Source: DATLCF01 sp035526505
GTDB lineage: Bacteria; Patescibacteriota; Saccharimonadia; Saccharimonadales; UBA4665
Length of the DNA stretch: 64,000 nucleotides
Direction: 5' to 3'
NCBI GenBank assembly: GCA_035526505.1
Contig: DATLCF010000001.1
Coordinates: 310,001 to 374,000 of the forward strand
Shown here: positions 1 through 7,110 of the stretch, one piece after another
How the letters are laid out: each line of letters begins with the position of its first letter
Position numbering within the stretch: position 1 is the stretch's first letter
Program-made: the position numbers and the translations under genes
The notes under the pieces: model-generated
Databases searched by the model: none
What the model was told of the DNA's origin: nothing
The model's input: only the letters and a program-made list of their open reading frames with translations

Positions 1-453
1 GTGGGCAAGCAGGCCGACCAGCCAACAGACAATCCTTTGCAGGTCATTGATCGTATTTTACAAGAACAAGCTGGTACTAAACGTGCAGCCACGGTGGTAA
101 ACTTTCATGGCGACTTCAGTAGTGAAAAACGTATCATCGGCTACTACCTGGATGGTCGCGTCACTGCCGTGGTGGGTGACCATTGGCACGTACCAACGGC
201 CGATGCCGGTGTGTTGCCCAAGGGCACGGCGCATATTACCGATGTGGGCATGTGCGGTTCGCTGGACTCATCCCTGGGGGTCAAGTTCAACACCCTTATC
301 CCCCGCTGGCGCAACGGCACCCAGACCCGCAATATTTTAGAAACCACGGGCCGCATGCAGTTCAATGCCTTATTAATCGAAACGGATACTGCGACGGGTC
401 TTTCCCGATCAGTGCAAGCCATCCAAAGAACACTGGAAGCACTCAGTCACTAA
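1..453 (+). CDS. YmdB-like metallophosphoesterase, C-terminal part
   Basis: C-terminal 150 residues of a protein resembling the YmdB family (TIGR00282-type 2',3'-cyclic-nucleotide phosphodiesterase), cytoplasmic enzymes of about 260 residues. Seen: the metal-ligand block VNFHGDFSSEK, then VVGDHWHVPTAD with two histidines, then GTAHITDVGM, matching the order of the family's last two metal-binding motifs. The N-terminal half with the first Asp/Asn ligands lies before the window, so the GTG at base 1 is most likely an internal Val codon. The stop overlaps by 4 bp the end of the convergent small membrane gene. Family assignment rests on remembered motifs; function in this organism is inferred. 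Confidence 0.8.
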   Translation: MGKQADQPTDNPLQVIDRILQEQAGTKRAATVVNFHGDFSSEKRIIGYYLDGRVTAVVGDHWHVPTADAGVLPKGTAHITDVGMCGSLDSSLGVKFNTLIPRWRNGTQTRNILETTGRMQFNALLIETDTATGLSRSVQAIQRTLEALSH

Positions 454-635
454 CCCTCTTTACCGCCAAAGCCGATGACGGCGATGACCACGGTGGCAAA
501 CATGTCGATAATTACCATACGGAAGCCATTAATGTCGCGGCTGATGGCCATAAGTATGGCGCTGCCCAGCCAAATGGTGGCTATCACGCCCGCAGTGTAG
601 GGGTACTTAATAAATAAGATAATGTCTTTAAGCAT
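450..635 (-). CDS. small membrane protein downstream of the AarF-like kinase
   Basis: Protein of 61 residues with two hydrophobic segments (about 15-32 and 40-57) and a short polar turn, so probably a two-pass membrane peptide. Its ATG overlaps the last 8 bp of the kinase gene, which implies translational coupling. The stretch ILMAISRDINGF followed by a second hydrophobic segment ending IGFGGK resembles the 52-residue protein encoded just upstream of the kinase (ILMAITRKDAQ, ending IGFSKR). The two look like diverged paralogs bracketing the kinase. No known family recognised; a role as a partner of the kinase is only suggested by the arrangement. Confidence 0.65.
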   Translation of the reverse strand: MLKDIILFIKYPYTAGVIATIWLGSAILMAISRDINGFRMVIIDMFATVVIAVIGFGGKEG

Positions 636-2244
636 TGGTTGGTTCCTCCTGTTTGTTATCTAAGGGTTCGGTTGGCGCGGCATTGGCAGTTTTAAGCTTG
701 TTACGGTCGATGCGTTGCATGAGCTGGACAAACATGGCAGGGTCGCGCACTGCTACGCGTTCCAGCCATTGATTCACAATACCTATGGCTTGCGACATAC
801 TAACTGTATTGTCGGTTTGGTGCACAATATCGGGGTGTTCGCGCTCAACACGCTCCACTACCTGTGTGAGTATTAAGGGTAGCAGGTCGGCTCGGCGGCC
901 TAACGCTTCCAAGAGTGCAATATATGTTTGTGCGGCCCGCAATACCTCGGATGATTCCAGGCGTACAATAAGCCCTAGCCGGTTGTCTTTATTTACCATC
1001 TGGCCAAAAGCATGCAGCAGCTGCCCGTCGTTTAGTATGTCGCGCACGTCACGGGTGCCGGTGGCACTGTCGAACATGCGTTGTACCATATGGCCGATTT
1101 CTTTGACGATATCGTTGCCTTTGACCATTTGCATGCCGGGTAACTGCCCAATTGCTTCGGGCAAGGTTGGGCCTTGGGCGGTCAGGGTGCTCAGTTTTTT
1201 AAGCGCCCGATATAAATCGTTTACGAAAAAACGGATGAATTGTTCGAACATGCCGGCCATGTCGCTATTGTCTTGATATGCCCGGCTCCATTCAAACAAA
1301 ATGCCAAAAAAGGCAGCCTTATTATGGGGTGCTGGTGCCGAAATACCAAAGTCGATAAGCCCTATGCGGTTGTTGGTCATGAATCGTACATTGCCGGGGT
1401 GCGGATCACCCTGCATGCGCGGCAAGGTAAAAGCGCCAAGCATGCTTTCTATGCCCAAAGTCATAAGCTGTGTATCTAGGTTGGACCCGGTGTGTTCCCG
1501 AACATAGGCCTGGGGGTCAGCGCCTTCTTGTTTGGCACGCAGCAGCCTGGCACCTGACACGCCTTCGACGTATTCTTGTACAATCAGGTGCGGCGTGCAT
1601 AGATTCAGGAAGGTTTCGGGAATGACGAATGCGGGGTGATCTTTGTAGGCCTCGTACAGTTCGTGGGCAAAGGTGGCCTCGGCCACATAATCGGTTTCGT
1701 TAAGGGTAGCGGTGCGGAACTCTTTGACTGCGGTGTCCATTTTGACTGTAATATTGGTGTACTCTTTGGCTGCGAAACGCTTGCTGAATGCACTAAGCAA
1801 TCTAAGATCGTATTTTAGCAGCTCGCGAATCATGGGCCTCAACACTTTAATAACGATGGGCTTGCCGTTTATGTGCTGGCCGCGGTACACCTGGCCAAAG
1901 CTGCCGGCAGCGAACGGTTCGGGTTGGATAAGGGCGATGTTGCTGAGTTGTTCGGTGGTTAGCTCGTCCCGTAGAACTTGTATAACATCCATGGGCTCCG
2001 CCTTAACATCTTCAAAAATTTTAAGCTTGCTGGGGCTGTGCCAGCGCCGCATCAAGGGTGTATTGAACAGTACGCCCTGCAAAAACTTAATGTATACTCC
2101 GCCCATGTCCACAAATTCTTCGCAGATGAGGTCGTACATTGCTTGCTCACGGCCGCGTTTGCGCAGGTAATATACTTTGGCACCAAGCCGAGCCAAGCGC
2201 TTGGTGCGCTGGCGTTTCAGGGCTGCAATTGATCCTGTGGGCAT
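628..2244 (-). CDS. AarF/UbiB (ABC1) family atypical kinase
   Basis: 538-residue protein kinase-like fold of the ABC1/UbiB family. Seen: a KxGQ-like motif YIKFLQG (residues 52-57), the A-rich ATP loop written AAGSFGQVYRG (about 112-122) instead of the usual AAASIGQV, the ATP-site lysine in VIKVLRP (K133), the catalytic-loop motif QGDPHPGN (278-285) and the metal-binding DFG (298-300). About 230 residues follow the kinase core, longer than many family members, with no clear membrane segment at the C-terminus. UbiB relatives support isoprenoid quinone or lipid homeostasis, but no quinone genes are visible here, so the substrate is unknown. It sits between two mini membrane proteins, 11 bp after one and overlapping the other. 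Confidence 0.85.
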   Translation of the reverse strand: MPTGSIAALKRQRTKRLARLGAKVYYLRKRGREQAMYDLICEEFVDMGGVYIKFLQGVLFNTPLMRRWHSPSKLKIFEDVKAEPMDVIQVLRDELTTEQLSNIALIQPEPFAAGSFGQVYRGQHINGKPIVIKVLRPMIRELLKYDLRLLSAFSKRFAAKEYTNITVKMDTAVKEFRTATLNETDYVAEATFAHELYEAYKDHPAFVIPETFLNLCTPHLIVQEYVEGVSGARLLRAKQEGADPQAYVREHTGSNLDTQLMTLGIESMLGAFTLPRMQGDPHPGNVRFMTNNRIGLIDFGISAPAPHNKAAFFGILFEWSRAYQDNSDMAGMFEQFIRFFVNDLYRALKKLSTLTAQGPTLPEAIGQLPGMQMVKGNDIVKEIGHMVQRMFDSATGTRDVRDILNDGQLLHAFGQMVNKDNRLGLIVRLESSEVLRAAQTYIALLEALGRRADLLPLILTQVVERVEREHPDIVHQTDNTVSMSQAIGIVNQWLERVAVRDPAMFVQLMQRIDRNKLKTANAAPTEPLDNKQEEPTNA

Positions 2245-2255
2245 GGCGCGTCCCC

Positions 2256-2414
2256 CTATCTTTTGCTAAAGCCGATAAAAAACAAGGCTAAGGTAGAAAT
2301 AATAGCCGACACATACAGCTCGAAAATTTGCTGGGCATCTTTGCGCGTAATGGCCATTAAAATAATAGCGGTCCAAATAAGTACAATAGTGGCAAATATT
2401 GAGGCGTACTTCAT
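2256..2414 (-). CDS. small membrane protein upstream of the AarF-like kinase
   Basis: 52-residue protein beginning MKYASIFATIV and ending FFIGFSKR. It has two hydrophobic segments (about 4-21 and 33-48) separated by a charged turn, so a two-pass membrane peptide is likely. The kinase starts 11 bp after its stop. The segment IILMAITRKDAQ and the C-terminal IGFSKR match the layout of the mini-protein encoded after the kinase. The start is supported by a TATACT box ending 7 nt upstream of the ATG, which predicts a nearly leaderless transcript for the three-gene unit. No known family; it is short enough that automatic calling may miss it. Confidence 0.65.
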   Translation of the reverse strand: MKYASIFATIVLIWTAIILMAITRKDAQQIFELYVSAIISTLALFFIGFSKR

Positions 2415-2421
2415 TACCTAT

Positions 2422-2427
2422 AGTATA
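2422..2427 (-). promoter_or_regulatory. -10 box, leaderless-type, for the 2414-450 operon
   Basis: TATACT on the minus strand ends 7 nt before the ATG at 2414, so transcription would start at or next to the start codon. No Shine-Dalgarno sequence is present. Confidence 0.5.
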
Positions 2428-2460
2428 CCAACAGATATACAAGGGGTGGTAGGGGATGCA

Positions 2461-3351
2461 CTATCCAAGAGACAGAATTACAACACCGGCCACACTTATT
2501 ACTGCGCCCACAAGCGGAACTATTTTTACCCGTTCTTTAAAGTTGCGCAGTGCCAAAAACATAGTAAGTACGGGGTAGGATGCCGATACGGCAGTAACAA
2601 TCGCGCCCGACGCTGTTTCTCTGGCTAGGCCCAAATTAAGCGCTGTGGTGCCAAGCAGGCTGGCAAAGCCAGCACCGACGATATATCTATTGGTAGCATA
2701 TCGTCGGAGATTTTTTACTGAAATTTGCTCGCTGCCTTTTATAAAGGGTAGTAGCAGTGCAAGAGCTAGTACTACTACGGCCAGCTCAATGGCCGTCAGC
2801 AGTTCCCAGCCAAGCTGCCCCACGGCCTGTGAAAGTAACGTAAAGCTTATCCCCCAGCACGCAGCTGCTCCTAAAGCAAACGATGGGCCAATACCGAGTT
2901 TGCGATTAGAGCGTTTGAAATCTAATAGTTCAGTTGCCGCCATAACGCCAAATACTACCAGTAAAATACCTGCGACCTGCTGTGCGGCAAGATGGGCCTT
3001 AAACACGGCCAGGGCCAATATAGTGGTAACAAGCGGGTAGGCGGCGGCTACGGGGCTTACCAGGCTTACCGGCCCTGCTGCCAATCCTTTAAAGAATGCC
3101 ACAAGTGCAAAAGCCAAAAAAACACCGCCGCCTATGGCATACCCTAGCGATTCGGGGGTAATGTGTACGGGTTTATACCACAGTACGCTATAAAGCACGG
3201 CGATGGTTAATGCCCCTATGACATTTACCAACAAGGCTGCAATAATAGGCCCCAAGTTTTTAGAAGCCTTGGCGCTCCAAAAATCAGATACACCCCATGC
3301 AACGGCGGCCGTTAATCCGCACAGGGTTACTAAAGTAGCATCGCTCAACAT
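2461..3351 (-). CDS. EamA/DMT-type multi-drug or metabolite transporter
   Basis: 296-residue, strongly hydrophobic protein with about ten predicted membrane helices in two repeated halves, as in the EamA (drug/metabolite transporter) family. The N-terminus AAVAWGVSDFWSAKASK fits the first EamA helix, and a second similar start AAACWGISFTLLSQA lies near residue 157, marking the duplicated half. Family length is about 290-300, so the gene is complete. Substrate cannot be told from sequence. It is transcribed toward the kinase operon and has a weak TATGCT box 9 nt before the ATG. Followed upstream by tRNA-Pro on the other strand. Confidence 0.85.
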   Translation of the reverse strand: MLSDATLVTLCGLTAAVAWGVSDFWSAKASKNLGPIIAALLVNVIGALTIAVLYSVLWYKPVHITPESLGYAIGGGVFLAFALVAFFKGLAAGPVSLVSPVAAAYPLVTTILALAVFKAHLAAQQVAGILLVVFGVMAATELLDFKRSNRKLGIGPSFALGAAACWGISFTLLSQAVGQLGWELLTAIELAVVVLALALLLPFIKGSEQISVKNLRRYATNRYIVGAGFASLLGTTALNLGLARETASGAIVTAVSASYPVLTMFLALRNFKERVKIVPLVGAVISVAGVVILSLG

Positions 3352-3403
3352 GATCTTTTAAGCATAGCAGACACAGACTTCCGTGCCTGTCATTTTACAG
3401 CCC

Positions 3404-3416
3404 TATCTGTTAAAAT
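3404..3416 (+). promoter_or_regulatory. tRNA-type promoter motif
   Basis: TATCTGTTAAAAT, 10 nt upstream of tRNA-Pro(CGG). The same 13 bases precede two other tRNA genes in the window. TGTTAAAAT reads as an extended -10 (TGnTAnAAT). Confidence 0.55.
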
Positions 3417-3426
3417 CTATCTGCAT

Positions 3427-3502
3427 CGGGGTGTGGCGCAGTTGGTAGCGCGCAGCGTTCGGGACGCTGAGGTCGTCAGTTCAAGTCTGATCACCCCGAC
3501 CA
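3427..3502 (+). tRNA. tRNA-Pro(CGG)
   Basis: Complete cloverleaf of 76 nt with encoded CCA. Acceptor CGGGGTG pairs with CACCCCG, anticodon stem CAGCG/CGCTG closes the loop TTCGGGA, giving anticodon CGG. The T arm carries the usual GTTCAA. A hairpin terminator follows at once and uses part of the CCA end in its stem. Confidence 0.95.
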
Positions 3503-3538
3503 ACAAAAAATGACCATGCGGTGGTCATTTTTTGTTGG
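3500..3538 (+). terminator. intrinsic terminator of tRNA-Pro(CGG)
   Basis: Perfect 17-bp stem (3500-3516 with 3522-3538) around the 5-base loop TGCGG. The 3' arm carries a T6 run. The 5' arm begins inside the tRNA's CCA end. It may also stop transcripts arriving from the other side (the A6 run reads as T6 on the minus strand). Confidence 0.8.
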
Positions 3539-3549
3539 TCGACAGCAGC

Positions 3550-4695
3550 CTAGTCGGCTGCCCACCAATAGTTTTTGGTCTTCGCGTCGTTTAAAAGGTC
3601 TGTTAAGGTGCTGGTAAGGTCGCTTGAATTACTTGTAACATTCCAGGCCATCCATGAAACGCCCTGTTGTTCGAACGCCTGGGATGTCCAGCGAGTACCG
3701 TCGTAAGCGGTGTCGGTTACTTCGCCTGACGGACCCATAAACTCGGTATTAATGGTAGGGAAGGATTTTTTCAGATTAACCCATGGGGCAGAGCTGGTGG
3801 TGTGGTAGGCATGGAAGCCGACCGATGTTTTAGTCCAATCGACTGTGCCGTTGTATTGTTTGGCCAAGTCGGCCATACTGGGCGAATCATTACCCCAGTT
3901 TTGCGGCACGGCAAACGAAAACAAAATGATGTGGGTATCCGGTGCTGCTGTCCGCATTTGCGTATACAGTGTTTTTTGGTCGGCCATATATTTGGAGTCG
4001 TAGTCGGCTGGTGTCCAGGCCACAGGTTCGTTGTGTAGTTCGTATAGCACATTGGCTTTGCCCGCGTAACGGGGTGCTACCGTGGCCCAGAAAGCCTGTG
4101 CCTTGGCCATGTTGTAATCGCCGGCACCACCGGTATCGTTCAGTTGGGTGACGTGCAAGTCGATAACCACGTACATGCTATAGCTGTCGGCTTTGGCAAT
4201 CATTTGGTCAAGATAGGCAGTAGTTTGGGCCATACTGGGCGAATCGCTCCCCGCGTTAGAGGCAACAGCAATACGTACGCCGTTAAAGTGACCGGCCTTA
4301 AGCGTATCCCACAGCTTGTTGCTGGTTGTGGCTTGCTTGGCAAAATCGGCCTGACTGGCACCAAGCGAGGGGTTCAGGTACCACAATGTACCCATGCGCA
4401 ACAGTGTGCCCTTGTCGGTTACCACCGAATTATTCTGTACTTTTACGCGACTGCGGTTGCCGGTGGTGGGCGGGGTGGTTACGACATTGCCAAATTTAAT
4501 AGCCTTGCCACCAGATGCTGTCGTATCACTAATCTGGGTAGCCGTACCTGCCAGGGCCGTACTTTCTACCTCCACACTGGCAAATGGGCCGGCGGCGCGT
4601 ATGGCCAGTATGCTCAGACCGGCTACGGCAACCGCAACTACCACCACAATACCAACCAGCCGGTTAGCCGATGTAAGCCGCAAGCGCTTTGTCAT
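3550..4695 (-). CDS. GH5 family glycoside hydrolase (cellulase-like), membrane anchored
   Basis: 381 residues. A basic start and one hydrophobic helix (about 13-33) form a signal anchor, so the enzyme faces outside. Residues 36-70 form a short stub (GPFASVEVES..., DTTASGGKAIKFG) also found in the GH16 enzyme at 37738-38715, followed by a Pro/Thr linker. The catalytic domain starts near residue 82. Seen: VVIDLHV (176-182), the acid/base Glu in LYELHNEP (E223), HAYH (296-299), the nucleophile Glu in NTEFMG (E318), and a Trp-rich MAWN. This matches GH5 layout; cellulase or other beta-glucanase activity is inferred. A TACATT box 6 nt before the ATG suggests a leaderless mRNA. Confidence 0.88.
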   Translation of the reverse strand: MTKRLRLTSANRLVGIVVVVAVAVAGLSILAIRAAGPFASVEVESTALAGTATQISDTTASGGKAIKFGNVVTTPPTTGNRSRVKVQNNSVVTDKGTLLRMGTLWYLNPSLGASQADFAKQATTSNKLWDTLKAGHFNGVRIAVASNAGSDSPSMAQTTAYLDQMIAKADSYSMYVVIDLHVTQLNDTGGAGDYNMAKAQAFWATVAPRYAGKANVLYELHNEPVAWTPADYDSKYMADQKTLYTQMRTAAPDTHIILFSFAVPQNWGNDSPSMADLAKQYNGTVDWTKTSVGFHAYHTTSSAPWVNLKKSFPTINTEFMGPSGEVTDTAYDGTRWTSQAFEQQGVSWMAWNVTSNSSDLTSTLTDLLNDAKTKNYWWAAD

Positions 4696-4701
4696 GGCTT
4701 A

Positions 4702-4707
4702 AATGTA
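4702..4707 (-). promoter_or_regulatory. -10 box, leaderless-type, for the GH5 gene
   Basis: TACATT on the minus strand ends 6 nt before the ATG at 4695. No ribosome-binding site precedes the start. Confidence 0.4.
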
Positions 4708-4734
4708 GTACGTATGCACAGATAAAGCAAGTGC

Positions 4735-6219
4735 TTATGCGCCGGGCACTGCAGCCAGTGCTTCGGCCTCGGCTTCTGGCTCACCTGCAATATCGCTGGC
4801 CGAGGGTTTATGTACTTTTAGTACAACTAAGGCAACCAAGCTGGCAGCCACTGCAAATAGGGCAGCGACCAAGAAACCGCGCTGAAAGCCATGCACAATC
4901 GAGGTTTGTAAGGCAGCAGAGTTGCCGTTGGCAGCCAGCATATCGTGCTTGGTAACCGATGTAGATACAACGCTGAGTACTGCCAATCCAATGGCGCCGC
5001 CAACTTGCTGGCCGGTGTTAAGCAGCCCGGACACCAGGCCGGATTCCTCGTGCGACACGCCGCTGGTGGTGGCCACGGTGGCGGTCACAAACACGGCGGC
5101 CATGCCGGCAGACATCAGGGCAATGCCGGGGAAAATGTCAGTCCAGTAATTGGCATGTACCGGAATACGGGCAAAGAACAACAGCCCGGCGCCTACAATA
5201 AGCGGCGCAATAACCAGAATGGGTTTGGGGTTGATTTTGGCAATTTTGCTAGATAGCACGCCAGCCACCACAATTAAGATAAGCGTGAAGGGTACATCAG
5301 CCAGACCGGTCTTGGTGGGCGAATAGCCCAAAATTTGCTGTAGGTAAATAGACAGGTAAAAGAACATACCAAACAGGGCAGCAGGCATAAATAACTGGAT
5401 AAGCGTACCGCCGGTAACATTGCGCCTGCGGAAAATATTGAGTCTAATAAGCGGGTGCTGCACGCGCAGCTCATTCACGATAAACACGGCCATCAGGGCG
5501 GCAGACAGGGCAAAGGTCCCAAGAGTTATCCCACTGCCCCACCCTTTTTCCGGTGCTTGGGCCAGGGCATACACCAGGCTCATTAAGCTGCCGGTAATAG
5601 TTACTGCACCGGCGTAGTCAATACGCTCTTTGTCGCGCGGCATGCTTGCTGGTACGTATTTCATGGCCATGGCCAATACGCCTGCGGCAATCGGTACATT
5701 AATAAAGAATATCCAGCGCCAGTCTACATACTGGGTTAATACGCCACCCAGCAGCAGCCCTACGGCGCCGCCACCGCCGGCAATCATGCTCCAAATACCC
5801 AGGGCTTTGTTGCGTTCCGGCCCTTCTTTAAAGATAGTTAACACCAGCGACAAAGCAGAGGGTGCTAGTAATGCGCCGCCCAACCCTTGCAGGGCACGAA
5901 AGACAATCAACTGCCCGGGGTTTTGGGCAAAACCGCCAATAAGCGAAGCGGTGGCAAACAGTGCCACGCCAGCCAAAAAGATCTTACGCCGCCCAAACAG
6001 GTCGGCCAAGCGGCCGCCCAGCAGCAAAAAGCCGCCAAATACCAGCGCGTAGGCGGTCACCACCCATTGCAGCTGGGCATCGGTGGTAAAGCCCAAGGCT
6101 TTTTGGATGGCGGGCAGGGCCACGTTAACAATAGTGGCATCCAAGATAACCATAAACTGGGCAGATGCCAGCACGGCTAGCGCCAATCCTTTATGCTTTA
6201 CTTTTTCTATCATAAACAC
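4735..6219 (-). CDS. MFS drug exporter, DHA2 (14-helix) family
   Basis: 494-residue permease with about 14 hydrophobic helices. Seen: MFS motif A as GGRLADLFGRRKIF after helix 2, the DHA2 signature region WRWIFFINVPIA, and ASAQFMVILDATIVNVALP in helix 1, where the Asp is conserved in EmrB/QacA-type proton antiporters. Predicted role: proton-coupled export of toxic organic compounds. The gene is divergent from a MarR regulator 94 bp away; its own promoter overlaps a perfect palindrome, so repression by that MarR protein is likely. SD sequence AAAGGGG lies 6 nt before the ATG. The last residues are acidic and Ala-rich. Confidence 0.9.
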   Translation of the reverse strand: MFMIEKVKHKGLALAVLASAQFMVILDATIVNVALPAIQKALGFTTDAQLQWVVTAYALVFGGFLLLGGRLADLFGRRKIFLAGVALFATASLIGGFAQNPGQLIVFRALQGLGGALLAPSALSLVLTIFKEGPERNKALGIWSMIAGGGGAVGLLLGGVLTQYVDWRWIFFINVPIAAGVLAMAMKYVPASMPRDKERIDYAGAVTITGSLMSLVYALAQAPEKGWGSGITLGTFALSAALMAVFIVNELRVQHPLIRLNIFRRRNVTGGTLIQLFMPAALFGMFFYLSIYLQQILGYSPTKTGLADVPFTLILIVVAGVLSSKIAKINPKPILVIAPLIVGAGLLFFARIPVHANYWTDIFPGIALMSAGMAAVFVTATVATTSGVSHEESGLVSGLLNTGQQVGGAIGLAVLSVVSTSVTKHDMLAANGNSAALQTSIVHGFQRGFLVAALFAVAASLVALVVLKVHKPSASDIAGEPEAEAEALAAVPGA

Positions 6220-6247
6220 CCCTTTAAGTTCTTAGAATATAAAAGGA

Positions 6248-6275
6248 AGTATAGCTAAATAGTTGAGGTTGTCAA
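6248..6275 (-). promoter_or_regulatory. promoter of the MFS exporter
   Basis: TTGACA (6275-6270) and TATACT (6253-6248) on the minus strand with a 16-bp spacer. The -35 and most of the spacer lie within the palindromic operator. Confidence 0.75.
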
Positions 6276-6281
6276 CTATTT
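6257..6281. promoter_or_regulatory. palindromic operator, probable MarR site
   Basis: AAATAGTTGA, 5-base spacer, TCAACTATTT: a perfect 10-bp inverted repeat between the divergent exporter and marR-like genes. It covers the exporter -35 and lies just upstream of the marR -10, fitting joint control and autoregulation. Confidence 0.75.
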
Positions 6282-6301
6282 ATGTATTGTACTAAATAGG
6301 G

Positions 6302-6307
6302 TATACT
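6302..6307 (+). promoter_or_regulatory. -10 box, leaderless-type, for the MarR gene
   Basis: TATACT ends 6 nt before the ATG at 6314; no Shine-Dalgarno sequence. Confidence 0.5.
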
Positions 6308-6313
6308 TTAACC

Positions 6314-6718
6314 ATGGAAACAACCTCCAAACAAGTCTGTGAAGATTTGCTGGCACTGCTAAAGCGCCTTAAAGTCAACATGGCCGCCCTGGCCGAAGAA
6401 CACGATCTTACCGCCATGCAGCTGCATGCGCTATATGCGCTATTGCAAGGCGAAGTTACTATGGGGCGGGTGGCTGGTACGCTGCACTGCGATGCCTCTA
6501 ACGTAACCGGTATTGTGGACCGTTTGGTGACGCAACAGCTTATTACCCGTACCGAAAGCGCACAAGACCGCCGTACCAAAGTGTTGCAGCTTACCCCCAA
6601 AGGCCAGCAAGTTATTGACGACATCACGGCCAAATTACCAGTGTGCTTGGGTTGTACCAAACTGAATGCAACCGAGCGCAATACTTTGCATACCACCATT
6701 GCCAAGCTGGCTAGCTAA
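6314..6718 (+). CDS. MarR family transcriptional regulator
   Basis: 134 residues, a normal MarR length. The winged-helix core runs about 32-105: LTAMQLHALYALLQGEVTMGRVAGTL, recognition-helix region CDASNVTGIVDRL, then the wing with ESAQDRRTKVLQLTPKG, where DRR and LTPKG are family hallmarks. Cysteines at the N-terminus, in the recognition region and in PVCLGC could make it redox- or electrophile-responsive, but this is speculation. It is divergent from the MFS exporter and shares the palindromic operator, so it most likely represses the exporter and itself until a ligand binds. Confidence 0.9.
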   Translation: METTSKQVCEDLLALLKRLKVNMAALAEEHDLTAMQLHALYALLQGEVTMGRVAGTLHCDASNVTGIVDRLVTQQLITRTESAQDRRTKVLQLTPKGQQVIDDITAKLPVCLGCTKLNATERNTLHTTIAKLAS

Positions 6719-6736
6719 TCCTTTCTATTTCCCGTG

Positions 6737-6749
6737 TATCTGTTAAAAT
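6737..6749 (+). promoter_or_regulatory. tRNA-type promoter motif
   Basis: TATCTGTTAAAAT, 9 nt upstream of tRNA-Pro(TGG); identical to the motif before tRNA-Pro(CGG) and tRNA-Arg(TCG). Confidence 0.55.
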
Positions 6750-6758
6750 AAGGGCGTT

Positions 6759-6835
6759 CGGGGTGTGGCGCAGTTGGCTAGCGCGCCGCGTTTGGGACGC
6801 GGAGGTCGAAGGTTCAAGTCCTTTCACCCCGACCA
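6759..6835 (+). tRNA. tRNA-Pro(TGG)
   Basis: 77-nt cloverleaf with encoded CCA. Acceptor CGGGGTG/CACCCCG, anticodon stem CCGCG/CGCGG, loop TTTGGGA with anticodon TGG. It shares acceptor and D-arm sequence with tRNA-Pro(CGG) 3.3 kb upstream. Confidence 0.95.
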
Positions 6836-6875
6836 ATACAAAAGACCAGTCTTTATGGCTGGTCTTTTGTATTGG
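6833..6875 (+). terminator. intrinsic terminator of tRNA-Pro(TGG)
   Basis: Perfect 16-bp stem (6833-6848 with 6860-6875), extendable by one G-C pair, starting at the CC of the tRNA's CCA end. A-rich 5' arm and T-rich 3' arm as at the other tRNA terminators. Confidence 0.75.
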
Positions 6876-6883
6876 CTTCCGGA

Positions 6884-6973
6884 GGGGCGAAAGGATTTGA
6901 CGAGACTGCTGATGGTAGTCGGCATATCCTTGCTTGGCCGAGCGAGCATATCAAGAACGAGTCCTTTCACCCC
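6884..6973. repeat. partial copies of the tRNA-Pro 3' end
   Basis: 6961-6973 (GTCCTTTCACCCC) repeats the last T-arm and acceptor bases of tRNA-Pro(TGG) exactly. 6884-6900 is an inverted, 15-of-17 match to the same tRNA segment. The two can pair over 12 bases with one mismatch. The stretch 6876-7110 has no gene. It looks like a tRNA fragment left by recombination or a folded read-through RNA. Confidence 0.4.
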
Positions 6974-7110
6974 TCAGCTACGACAGCTATAAAAGAACGT
7001 CCTTTAAATTGTATACCAGCACCTTTTATGTAAAAAAATCAACGTTGTAATAAATGTACACAATCTGCTGTAATGTACTTGTAACAACATTAACAAAGGA
7101 GAAAAGCGCA

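Noticed and set aside
1..3. GTG at base 1 as the real start of the YmdB-like gene
   Set aside because: The family is about 260 residues and the N-terminal metal motifs are missing; the codon sits at the window edge and is most likely internal.
6884..6915. Resemblance of GGGGCGAAAGGATTTGACGA to the 5' end of tmRNA
   Set aside because: No matching tRNA-like 3' end, no tag reading frame and no pseudoknots within the next 230 bp; the segment is better explained as an inverted partial copy of the tRNA-Pro 3' end.
6765..6992. 75-codon open frame starting inside tRNA-Pro(TGG)
   Set aside because: It runs through the tRNA, its terminator and the tRNA-fragment region; no start signal, and the translation mirrors RNA-gene sequence.
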